Shown here one piece after another: positions 1-9,267 of a DNA stretch of 42,101 nt. The notes under the pieces are model-generated. The model saw only the letters and a list, made by a program, of their open reading frames with translations. It ran no database searches and had not been told where the DNA came from. A program made the translations under genes and the position numbers. The DNA comes from Nemertoderma westbladi (taxonomy: Eukaryota; Xenacoelomorpha; Nemertodermatida; Nemertodermatidae), in NCBI GenBank assembly GCA_032718475.1, contig JAUCBJ010002694.1, forward strand, positions 1 through 42,101, given 5' to 3'. Positions within the stretch are counted from its first letter, which is position 1. Each line of letters starts with the position of its first letter.

Positions 1-117
1 CGACCTATTGGAGATGTGATTTCAAAGCAACCACTACACCAAGGTGGAACAGTAACGTTCGAATTTGTTCGTTAACGTTCGAATTTGTAAGACTCTGATT
101 TAAGACCTGAGACACTC
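1..117. mobile_element. Inner end of left arm of foldback element A (cut by window edge)
   Basis: The first ~57 bases are the reverse complement of the sequence starting at 771, with few differences. The rest, up to the hexanucleotide array, matches the inner left arm of element B around 23,385-23,455, including the repeated TTCGAATTTGTTCGTTAACG-like motif and the GTAAGACTC block. This is the inward-facing end of an inverted arm whose outer part lies outside the window. The copy contains a Pol III A-box-like motif on the minus strand at 31-41; its B box would lie beyond position 1. Confidence 0.75.
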
Positions 118-770
118 CCCACAGCCACAGCCACAGCCACAGCCACAGCCACAGCCACAGCCATAGCCACAGCCACAGCCACAGCCACAGCCACAGCCAC
201 AGCCACAACCACAGCCACAGCCACAACCACAGCCACAGCCACAACCACAGCCACAGCCACAGCCACAGCCACAGCCACAGCCACAGCCACAACCACAGCC
301 ACAGCCACAACCACAGCCACAACCACAACCACAGCCACAGCCACAGCCACAACCACAGCCCACAGCCACAGCCACAACCACAGCCACAGCCACAACCACA
401 GCCACAGCCACAGCCACAACCACAGCCACAGCCACAACCACAACCCACAGCCACAGCCACAACCACAGCCACAGCCACAGCCACAACCACAGCCACAGCC
501 ACAGCCACAGCCACAGCCACAGCCACAGCCACAGCCACAGCCACAGCCACAACCACAACCACAGCCACAACCACAGCCACAGCCACAACCACAGCCACAA
601 CCACAGCCACAGCCACAGCCACAGCCACAACCACAGCCACAACCACAGCCACAGCCACAACCACAGCCACAACCACAGCCACAGCCACAACCACAGCCAC
701 AGCCACAGCCACAACCACAGCCACAGCCACAGCCACAACCACAGCCACAACCACAGCCACAGCCACAGCC
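118..770. repeat. CCACAG/CCACAA hexanucleotide array
   Basis: About 650 bases of nearly pure CCACAG hexamers, with interspersed CCACAA variants and a few one-base phase slips (near 360 and 445). The array fills the space between the two inverted arms of element A. Because the unit is six bases long, several frames stay open and give low-complexity Val-Ala, Cys-Gly or Leu-Trp dipeptide strings. These are composition artefacts, not genes. Confidence 0.97.
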
Positions 771-1430
771 ATTGTTCCACCTTGGTGTAGTGGTTGCTTT
801 GAATTCACATCTCCAATAGGTCGTGGGTTCAATCCTCACATGGACCAGGGCAGTTTTCATTCGATCAGCAATAGGCCTAACTATACAAAATGTAGTATTA
901 TTGCCTAAGTAACCAATTCATAGCTACCATATGGTTTTTACTTTGAGACATTTCACCCTCTAGCAGCAGACTCGGATCTTCAGACTACTCTGTGACTCCG
1001 CAAAAAGATATAGCCTATATTGTAATAGATATCGAATGGGGGGTCAAAATTAAGTAATAATATATCTAAAAAAGTCTCAAACATCTTACCTCATGGCTCG
1101 CCCCTCAGAAATCTTAAGCAATATAGCTTCATATTTTTTAAGGAAAACTGGTAAACGAGATTTGTTACTTACGCATACCTCGCAGACTTGAGTAATTAAT
1201 TATACAGTAGGTTAGATCGTTTTGAGAGTAGGACCATTGGAAACAGCGCCTTCGAAAACCTCAGTACAAATAAAATTAATAAGATTAACAGGATATAGCT
1301 TGTTATAATAAAACTTAAATTATAATACAGTAGAACAATTAGGGTTGTAAATAAAAACAAATTCAATAAATTGAAGATAAACTGTATATAACTTATGTAT
1401 TAAAAGAGGGCCTTATTTAATTATGTGCGA
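771..1430. mobile_element. Right arm of foldback element A
   Basis: This segment can be aligned by eye over several hundred bases with the arms of element B. From ~774 to ~1,130 it matches both 26,783-27,140 and the reverse complement of ~23,030-23,390. From ~1,130 to ~1,430 it still matches the left arm of B (reverse complement of ~22,740-23,030), a part that B's right arm has lost. It contains a tRNA-like unit and a degenerate copy of the CTCTAGCGGCAGA motif near 957-970. The outer end is uncertain: a short block at ~2,085-2,105 (TTGGTCCAACTGTCGCC) resembles the terminal sequence of B (GTTGGGTCTAACTGTCGCC), so the element may run to about 2,110. Confidence 0.7.
774..857 (+). ncRNA. tRNA-like Pol III unit in right arm of element A
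   Basis: An A-box match (TGGTGTAGTGG) lies at 783-793, a degenerate B box (GGTTCAATCCT) at 826-836 and a TTTT terminator at 854-857. The spacing is tRNA-like, but I could not draw a convincing anticodon arm, so it is probably a tRNA-derived promoter or relic rather than a functional tRNA. It is the counterpart of the units in both arms of element B. Confidence 0.5.
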
Positions 1431-2580
1431 TCAGGCGCGCAGGTTTAAATTAATATATGCGCTCGCATATGCGGTAATTAATGGTTGTAGTTGGCCTATG
1501 TGCGATTGAGATGATGCTGGCGCGTAAGATGCAAACCGAAGGTTTCCAATCTTACATGATAACGAAGCTAAAGGCTATCAAGGCAACATACCAAGGCAGT
1601 CCCCACCCACAGCTGGAGGTTTGAATAATTTAAACTCTGTGGCAGGCCCCATTCACGCGTTGACGTACAGTATAGGATTCGAGGGGATTAGTCATACCAC
1701 ATCTAATAAGAGCCCAACGACCGCAGATTATTGATGGATGACTCAGGGCCAAACTGGTCCACTTTATTTTCGAGTGAGGGTAATTTATGTTTTGGGCCCC
1801 GTTCTCATCTTTATATTTAATTCTACCTTTACCTACTGTATGGCAAAAATAATACAAATGTATTGTATATTATATTGTATGGTTCCTATTGTGTTGTATA
1901 TTTCGTTTGTTATAGTACAATTTATTCATCTCGCGTCCCTATCTGATTGATTTGTGTCAAATTAAATTGCCTTTGGCAACATTATTTGATACAAATCGAT
2001 TGATTAAACAATTAATTAATTGTTTAATCGACCAATTAATTAATTGTTTAATTAATTAATGACCTACTTAACACCCAAGGTGTGAAGTTGGTCCAACTGT
2101 CGCCAAAGAGGGGTAACCATTACTACTCTGGTATTATACATTATATTACCTTTCATTTCATAACATATAAACGATTGAATATAACTACTTTTTTTTGTAT
2201 TACTATGTATAAAAACAGTGAAAAAGGATCTAATCTACTATTTTATGCGTCTCAGTACGATTAGAGGCTCTCATTGCACCACAATAAAACAACAAACATA
2301 GACAACAGGCTTAGACATAATCGTCAATCACAAAGTTTTTCCAATTTTATTCACCACATACAAGTAGTTTACAGTAACATAGATCTCATGGTTTACTTTT
2401 TACTGACTACAAGTTGTTAATCATGTAACATATTGCAAGTGTATAGGAATACTAAAGAATTTTACTCCTCACATTATAGACACAAAGTCAACCCACTGCT
2501 TGTAATTTTACAAATACAATTATTTACAAAATGTATTTATTCCATTTGAAATTTAATTAAAATTTAATATTTGATATATC
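1431..2580. other. AT-rich non-coding stretch with a 28-bp palindrome
   Basis: I see no convincing gene here; the short open frames have no recognisable features. The segment includes a perfect 28-bp palindrome at 2,002-2,029 built of TTAATTAATT and GTTTAATC blocks, followed by a partial repeat of the same sequence. The ~2,085-2,105 block resembles the terminus of element B and may mark the end of element A. Confidence 0.5.
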
Positions 2581-2582
2581 TG

Positions 2583-2845
2583 ACTCATGTAAAGCAAGCA
2601 AGCAAACAGTCGGCCGAAGCCGGAGGCGACCCGAAAGCTCCTCTTTCGATAGCTGCTACCCGAGGGTAGGGGTGGGCGCTACTCCTATCCCAAGATTTGC
2701 TCCCAGTTATTTAACTGGTACTCATTTCATCGACCCCAGTGGATGAAAGGCTGAGTGGACCCTGGCGGGGCTGAACCTACAACCAATAGATTGCAGGCCC
2801 GGCGCTCAACCAACTGAGCTACCCCGTCTTTTAACTCATGTAAAG
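2583..2845 (-). mobile_element. tRNA-derived SINE with 12-bp target-site duplication
   Basis: Read on the minus strand, the element starts AAAAGACGGGGTAGCTC and has a perfect A box, TAGCTCAGTTGG (2,810-2,821), and a near-consensus B box, GGTTCAGCCCC (2,767-2,777). A ~170-base body follows, ending in a short GCTTGCTTGC tail (2,595-2,610). The flanks carry the perfect direct repeat ACTCATGTAAAG at 2,583-2,594 and 2,834-2,845, the expected target-site duplication of LINE-mediated insertion. The tRNA head with A/B boxes, body, simple tail and TSD together make the SINE call strong. The tRNA of origin is not certain. Confidence 0.9.
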
Positions 2846-3000
2846 AACTTTAAAAATCATTCAAATAAACTGAAAATTTATCTTCATCAAAAGTTATGTA
2901 ATATATTTTGTTGAATTATCTCAATCATTACAGCTATACAGGTATTCTACAATATTATTCCATTTACGATTCAGTTATTATTTTATTATTATCGAGAATT

Positions 3001-4092
3001 ATGTATACCTTTACGATTATGGGTTTACTTACAAATATATATTTTTGCATTGGAAGACAACAGGCAATCTATGATGTTGCAGATGCTGTTGGCAACTTAG
3101 AATCAAAAATACACATGCAGATTATGACGCGCTATCAGGAAGTTATAGGAGGGCTAGATAAATCATTTGTGTACGAAATCCTTCATCCTTGTGATAAATT
3201 ACAAAATCTTACTCGGCAACGAGAACCGCTAAGTGTAGATGAGTATAACTTACGTTACGAAATCGTTGACAATAGGTTTTATGGCCTAAACGGTAAAATC
3301 CGTTGCAATATAGACAGGTTTAGAGTGAATAGCGAACATTATTCATACATGAATATAAAACCAACATCAAAAAACAGAAAGGAAAGACAACAAGAGTATT
3401 ACAAACTGCAAAAAGTCAGTGGGGAATTACATGACTATGGTCCATGGTTGGTGATCATGCGTTCACATACAGTCGGTAATGGTCATACGGAATTTGGACA
3501 TAATGTGTTTAATTCCAATTGGGAAGATTATGTTTATGGGTTTGGTGGAACATCAGGTAACTTCTGGCTAGGCCTTGAAAAAATTTGGCAGCTCAGTAGA
3601 GGCGGAGTTCAACTAAAGATTGACATGTGGTATAATGGGTCAGGGAGTGAGGCGCCTTATCTCAACCAACATATAGATAGGAATCGTAAAGGGATTTACC
3701 ATAACCAGTCAACCAATGCATTCGCTATATATGATGAATTCAGTGTGGGATCAGCTGCAACTAACTACACTCTTCATATACGAGGTTTTCACGGTACCGC
3801 AGGAGATGATCTTGTAGGATATGATTTAATGCAAGGGATGGATTATGCTGGGAACCAATTTTCTACAAAAGATAGACACAATTCTGGTGGGGTTCTAGAC
3901 TGTGCAAAACTTCTAAATGGTGCGGGGTGGTGGTACCCAACCTTCTCTAAGAAAGTATCGACTTGGTTTGGTTGCAGGCACCTCACCGGTCCGATTTCGA
4001 GTTTGCATGATTTCAGAAATGGTGCTCCATATTGGCTCCCCTACTCGTATGGCCAGAGTTTGTACGGAGTAGAGATGAAAATCAGAGTATAG
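3001..4092 (+). CDS. Fibrinogen-related protein (FREP-like), secreted, single exon
   Basis: The product has 363 residues. I chose the ATG at 3,001 because it opens a signal-peptide-like stretch (MYTFTIMGLLTNIYFCIG). The frame is open further upstream but only from a TTG, and a splice-acceptor-like TTACAG lies at ~2,932, so an upstream exon is possible. After a ~125-residue N-terminal region without a clear domain, residues ~147-363 form a fibrinogen C-terminal (FReD) domain. Its landmarks are WLVIMR, NWEDYVYGFG, the near-invariant FWLGLEKI (188-195), GTAGDDL, FSTKDRHN (287-294), CAKLLNGAGWWY (301-312) and a final VEMKIRV. FReD proteins bind glycans or acetylated ligands in innate defence, adhesion or clotting. 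The calcium-loop acidic residues usual after the KDRD position are not conserved (KDRHNSGG), and the final disulfide loop is longer than usual, so ligand and metal binding may differ. A polyadenylation signal follows 114 bases after the stop. Confidence 0.88.
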   Translation: MYTFTIMGLLTNIYFCIGRQQAIYDVADAVGNLESKIHMQIMTRYQEVIGGLDKSFVYEILHPCDKLQNLTRQREPLSVDEYNLRYEIVDNRFYGLNGKIRCNIDRFRVNSEHYSYMNIKPTSKNRKERQQEYYKLQKVSGELHDYGPWLVIMRSHTVGNGHTEFGHNVFNSNWEDYVYGFGGTSGNFWLGLEKIWQLSRGGVQLKIDMWYNGSGSEAPYLNQHIDRNRKGIYHNQSTNAFAIYDEFSVGSAATNYTLHIRGFHGTAGDDLVGYDLMQGMDYAGNQFSTKDRHNSGGVLDCAKLLNGAGWWYPTFSKKVSTWFGCRHLTGPISSLHDFRNGAPYWLPYSYGQSLYGVEMKIRV

Positions 4093-4205
4093 TAATGAAT
4101 AACTGTAAGTAATATGATTTACACACATTTATATTATTAATATATTAGATACTACAGGTGATAAAATATTATATAATATCATAATATATTACTTTATTTT
4201 TTTGC

Positions 4206-4211
4206 AATAAA
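4206..4211 (+). promoter_or_regulatory. Polyadenylation signal AATAAA of the fibrinogen-related gene
   Basis: A canonical AATAAA lies 114 bases downstream of the stop codon at 4,092, in an AT-rich context on the same strand. Confidence 0.55.
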
Positions 4212-5559
4212 ATTAATAACATGTATTACAAAATGTCGGTTAGCCATTAAACTATAATTTGCGAACAACATCCTTCCTTCAAGTCACAGAGTCACTATTT
4301 GTCAGTATTACTTACTGTACAATGCAAGTACAGTAGAAAAACAAATATACAGTACAAGTAGGCCACTATAATACTGGACTGGTTGAGGAAAGGGAATTGG
4401 TGTATAAGATTTCTTACGCAGATCCGGCAGTTAGTTCTGCAGTCCGTAGCTAAATTTGGTTGAAAAATTGAGTTGGAGATTTTAGGATTTTTGTATAGAA
4501 AAGACGTCTTTCTGCTGGAGTAGTTTAGACTAGAGAGATGTTAGATGGAATGAGTGAGAGAATGAGTAGCTAGAGTTTAAGATAAAGAGTATTCTCGGAG
4601 TACTAGAGGGCCCCTTTCTATTTGCGGCAGGCTGCTTCTAATGTTGGTTTTTGAGTTAACTACAAGAAGAAAGACATTTCTTAAAACAGTCCTCATGTCT
4701 GATATCCGATCGTATGAGCGTAAGCTCCAGGTATTTTTAGATAGATAATGGGTGGCTCCGAAAGTCTTGCATAAGGCGACGGCATGAGGCAGCATTGAAT
4801 AGTCTGCCCATGATTTGGAAGTCACATAGAATAATAAATCAGAATCTTAAGGGTGATCTAGTGCTCGATGATCCAAAAAATAGAAATTGTTTTTTATTGT
4901 CGTTTCTAGATCGCATTTTCATGCAGTTTTTTAAAAACTTTTCAGATTTTTCATATCTTTTTTGGTTCTCGAGATATTCGCAAATGTATGAGGTGTGGTT
5001 TGGTGCCAATTTCCCATTTTTAGCCAAAAGTTTGGGTTTGTTTCTTTTGTACCACTACAATATGTCTACTCACCCCCACACAATCAAAAACTATCTTCTT
5101 ATGTTATTACAGTATTAGCAGTAGTTGGTGGGAAATTTGAACTGCTATTTGGTAGATAGTCCATTTCTGTGTACTTGTCTGTGCATTTACTTGCCTACAG
5201 GCAGCCAGCAGCGGTAGGCTGTTGAACACAGTCTGACAACAGTAATAGGCAGATAGGAATAGTAGGCCTAATAGTTTTTAATGTTAGTAATAGTAACCAG
5301 CCAGCAGGTTTGGTCAGTCGGCGTTTATGTCCAGGGCAGCAGGGGGTGTCCGGCTGTGCAGGACTTAGCTTCAGATTGCCTATCTACAGTAGAAGTAACT
5401 ACAGTCAGTACCGGTACCAAGGCTACTATACTGTAGGCTAGGTCTAAATTTACTAAAAAATAATAATGCTTACAGTTGTAATAGTTGTAGTAATATAATA
5501 ATAATGTAATGTAAATATAATATAGTGGTTTCTTATAATATAATATACAATTTTTTTAA
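4212..5559. other. Non-coding spacer
   Basis: Both strands were examined. The open frames here are short, have no recognisable domain and do not look like exons. The sequence is AT-rich with a few AGGCCTA-type motifs. I see no gene or repeat that can be supported. Confidence 0.6.
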
Positions 5560-6927
5560 ATTTTCCAATAAATGCATAAATGGGAAACACATTGCCACCA
5601 TCGCAAAGAAAGCCAATGGAATAACTGGCCTTATTGCTCGAACCTTTAAACATCTGGACAGTGTCACGCTAGTCAACTTATTCAAAGCCCTCGTGAGACC
5701 AATTCTAGAATATGCATCCCCAGTATGGTCGCCACACCGTGTAAATGAAATACGACTTTTGGAATCTGTCCAACGTCGGGTGACCAGACTATTTCCTAAT
5801 CTCCGTAACTTAGCCTATCCGGAAAGATTAAAGCGACTAGGTCTCCCGACCCTTGAGTATCGCCGTTATCGCGCCGACCTGATCCAGGTGTACCGTTACC
5901 TTGCGGGTATCGACAACGCTGACTGCAGCATGTTCGAACTTTCCACGACTGGTCTACGCGGCCACTCATTCAAGCTCCAGAAACCCCGTGCTCGGCTGAT
6001 GCAGAGAAACACGACATTCCACTTCCGAGTCATCGATCCCTGGAACTCGCTATGCAATGCCGTTGTAACCGCCCCCAACCTTAACTCTTTTAAAACCCGT
6101 TTGAACTCCCACTTTAAAGATTTCCCGCTTAAATTTACCCCATCATGGTGGTCCATGTAAAAGTAAAATATCTTCCATAGTAACTCTTAACTTTTTACTC
6201 TTTTTGCTTACTAACTTTTAATATATTTCTCACCTTAATTAAAACTTTTATCACCACTTTTTGACTTTTAAACTTTTTCTAACCTTAATTAAAACTTTAG
6301 ATTACCACTTTTTAACTTTTTAACTAACTTTTTCTTACCTCTATTAAAACTTTTTTATCACCATTTAATTATACACACACATTAGACCCCGTTAATATTT
6401 AATATCTCAATAACTAATTGACAAACTGCATTTATCTACTTTGATCCTATATAATCGACGTTTTTAACTATGTACATTTAATAGTTTTTACTCGCGGCTT
6501 TACTGTTCTTACTTAATTTAATTTTTAACTTTCTTTTAATTTTAACCAAATAATTAAATATAAGTTTTAAAAATGCAACATATAACTAAATCAAGTTTTT
6601 AAATATATAAATTTGTTCGTCCTTTTTGTGTAAACCATAATTTTATTTCACGTTCGACTTTGTGTAATTTAAGATATTTTTAAGCCCTACGCTCCACAGC
6701 CATAATTTACATTACTTTTCACATATTTTTTTTTAAGTATGATTTTATGCTACATACTTTCGTTTACATACCCTCTTATCAACATTAATTAGTGCTAGGT
6801 AGTAGTAGGTAAGGTACTTAATTTGTTTCAGTTTAAATATTTTGACAGTAGTTTTATATTATGTCTGCACAGGTGCAATAAGCTTCTGCTTCCTCCGCCT
6901 CATTATTAAACATTAAACATTAAACAT
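5560..6927 (+). mobile_element. 5'-truncated non-LTR retrotransposon (CR1/Jockey-like), C-terminal end of ORF2 plus 3'UTR
   Basis: The frame ending at 6,160 encodes the region after the polymerase core of a LINE reverse transcriptase. Diagnostic blocks are LFKALVRPILEYASPVWSPH, LLESVQRRVTRLFPNLR, YPERLKRLGLPTLEYRR, RADLIQVYRYLAGID and FHFRVIDPWNSL. The catalytic YxDD core is missing, so this is a 5'-truncated dead copy; homology starts near 5,575-5,585. The 3'UTR is AT-rich and contains about three copies of a ~50-60-base repeat (6,180-6,370; TTAATTAAAACTTT blocks). The element ends in a short CATTAAA tandem tail (~6,908-6,927), as CR1-like LINEs often do. The coding part has no internal stops, so the insertion is not very old. 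Confidence 0.85.
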
Positions 6928-7556
6928 AATTTTGGAAAAAAAAAATTTTTTTAATTTTTTATTTACAATTTTTTTTCCCAAAATTTATTGGAAAATTTTC
7001 AGTGCATCACTTTAACTTTTTCCTTAGAAATACTCGCCATCCGTCGTGAATCCAGATAGCACAATTAAACAATAATAAGACATTGTGTGTATGTTACATG
7101 TGTTTTGATACTGCCATAATTACTATTCATTTTCTCAATATTATTCTTTATTTAAGACAAAAATGTTTAGAGTCGTTTTTCTCAGTTTCATGTTTTATTG
7201 ACTTCAAAATGCTAAGGCTCCGCTATTTATGGGCCAATTTAGTTGAAATTTTCAGGATATGTTCGGTTCGCAAACATACACTAGTCAATTGGTAGAAACT
7301 TTTTTTGTAATGATTTATGTGCACTTGAGTAATTCAACATTTATTGTTGTAAAATCAATGTTTTTTCATGTTTTTAAATTAAAAATTAATTAATTATCCA
7401 CAAATCGATATATACCGTATTGCACCTGGCATTGTCTTACATACAATACAATGCACACATCTGCAACTAGACACTTTCCGTCATTGGAGGGATCTCATTG
7501 GTCCCCAATGCTTGTCATATAAACAAAACCGCCTCCGTTTCACAGGAAATCGTTTC
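6928..7556. other. AT-rich non-coding spacer
   Basis: Long A and T runs follow the retrotransposon tail. No gene, RNA or structured repeat could be supported. Confidence 0.55.
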
Positions 7557-7696
7557 GCAGCCGGTGCACCATAATCTTGTGCTTGGGCGCCCTCTTGGAG
7601 ATAATAAGCATGGTGGGGTGGGCAGCCCGTGCACCATAATCTTGTGCTTGGGCGCCCGCTTGGAGATAATAAGCATGGTGGGGTGGGCAGCCCGTG
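7557..7696. repeat. Two-copy 65-bp tandem duplication
   Basis: GTGCACCATAATCTTGTGC starts at 7,564 and again at 7,629, giving a 65-bp unit in two nearly identical copies plus a third partial start (GTGA at 7,694). Short frames here are open on both strands only because of the duplication. I see no evidence that it is coding. Confidence 0.85.
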
Positions 7697-7877
7697 ACTT
7701 TCTTGAGATGTCTCCTAAAGGACACTGGCCTTGAAGATGCGGATAATCTCGCAAAATTTAAAATGGTCATAGGGAAGTTGTGGGTAGTGCAGTTTTGTAG
7801 ATAGGCCGGCACAACATTCATAATTCATCATTGCATTCTCATTGCATTTCGATTGGATTTTAAGGGTATTTTAAGTA

Positions 7878-7902
7878 CCCCCCCCCCCCCCCCCCCCTCC
7901 CC
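7878..7902. repeat. Poly-C tract
   Basis: Twenty consecutive C (7,878-7,897) followed by TCCCC. It is flanked by TTTTAAGTA and TTAAGTGTA, which are loosely symmetrical. Such a tract can form a G-quadruplex or i-motif and is prone to length error in assembly. Confidence 0.9.
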
Positions 7903-9267
7903 TTAAGTGTATAGTAACAAATATCATTATCCTAAAGTAAAATATCATCCTAAATTCCAATGGAATAGTGCCATTTAATATTTGTTGTTTTTTTTGCAGG
8001 GTGTATTTTACCCATGCTCTGTCGGGGTCGACAAACACAATATAAAGAGTAACTGGATATAATCTCTAAGAAATTCTACATTGATCATTTTTATTGATTG
8101 TTGAATGGATGGTGAATTAATTGTTAAATTTTCGTGGTGAATTATTATTATACATGATGTTATTTATATACATGTTGTTGTTGTATGTTATAATATTTAC
8201 AGTATTTTCGTCTCTCCATGCCCAGTCACATCTCACATCACAACTTCCGACACCGCATGGGGTTTTGAAGTGATGTATTTGTATTCCCAAACTCATAGTA
8301 TCTGAGTTCTCAACCAACGCTCTAACATTTCCTTTAACACTCACTTTATATCTCTCTCTATATATACTGTATATACTGTATATCTATCTCTCATTATCAA
8401 GTACTGTAAGTGGCCCCAGGTTAAAGCGCGCTGCCACATGTTCATTCATATAACCACCCCCCTCTCGATATATTATACTGACATTATATTACATAATTAT
8501 TAATAATAATAACCCTTCACAACGCCATCAACCTCAAACAGAATTATTGAATCTCCCAATTAATTTGTTAGCCGTAGTATGCCCGTCGTGTGTTACATCA
8601 AGAATGCAAACCTCATTTTTATCGGCCTGACCCCCTCCATTCAGCATCTTGACCTCCTGTTATCACCTCGTGATGTAATAATTTATCATTATATACTTCA
8701 TTCGGAGCAATTTCGTCAGTCTTCCAATTTTTTCCACCGGTTGTCACAAATTGTTTTTACCGCTCGCTCGCTCTGCTCGCTCGCTCCCCCGTCCACTCGC
8801 TCAGTCGCTTGTTCGCCTTTTCATTCGTCCCCAATCGGTTTACTTTGCTAACACTTTATTTCTGCTGATATTTGTAACCACATATACTCGAAGTAAATGT
8901 TTCATTCATTTCCCCTCCCCTTATTTTATGATTATTTTTACTACGTTATCGAAATATATTATGTTATTTATTAGTGCTTTTATTGTCCACATTTCATTAT
9001 CATAACATTATCATAACTGCCCGTGATTTGTAAATACAAAAAGATAGAATGCGAGCTCGTTATTAAAGAAACTCAATTTTGCAACCGAAACCTCCCTTGA
9101 GTGTCCCAATGATAGACATGCGTATCGCAGTAGGCCTACCTGCAGTAGGAAGGAATATCGTATCGGCACATAGGTCTACTTATACTAGTTATAGAGTTAC
9201 AGTTACCTTCAGATGGTAGTCAGATGTGAAATAGCTGGTGTTTCAGGTTCTACATCTGCATGCAGTC
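7903..9267. other. Region upstream of TAF1B, no gene supported
   Basis: Mostly AT-rich DNA with a TATA/CTCT microsatellite near 8,340-8,395 and a GCTCGCTC-rich stretch near 8,760-8,810. Splice-acceptor-like sequences lie just before the TAF1B start: GTGTTTCAG ending at 9,246 and TGCAG ending at 9,265. An upstream TAF1B exon could therefore exist. The promoter itself cannot be located from sequence alone. Confidence 0.4.

Noticed and set aside
5-860. Three overlapping 226-275-codon frames
   Set aside because: They are the CCACAG hexamer read in different frames (Val-Ala, Cys-Gly, Leu-Trp dipeptides), extended slightly into the arms.
7498-7821. Three overlapping 78-93-codon frames
   Set aside because: They arise from the 65-bp tandem duplication and have no domain or splice context.
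9238-9267. TAF1B start at 9,238
   Set aside because: The codon is GTG and the sequence there looks like a splice acceptor (TTTCAG); the first ATG in frame is at 9,268.
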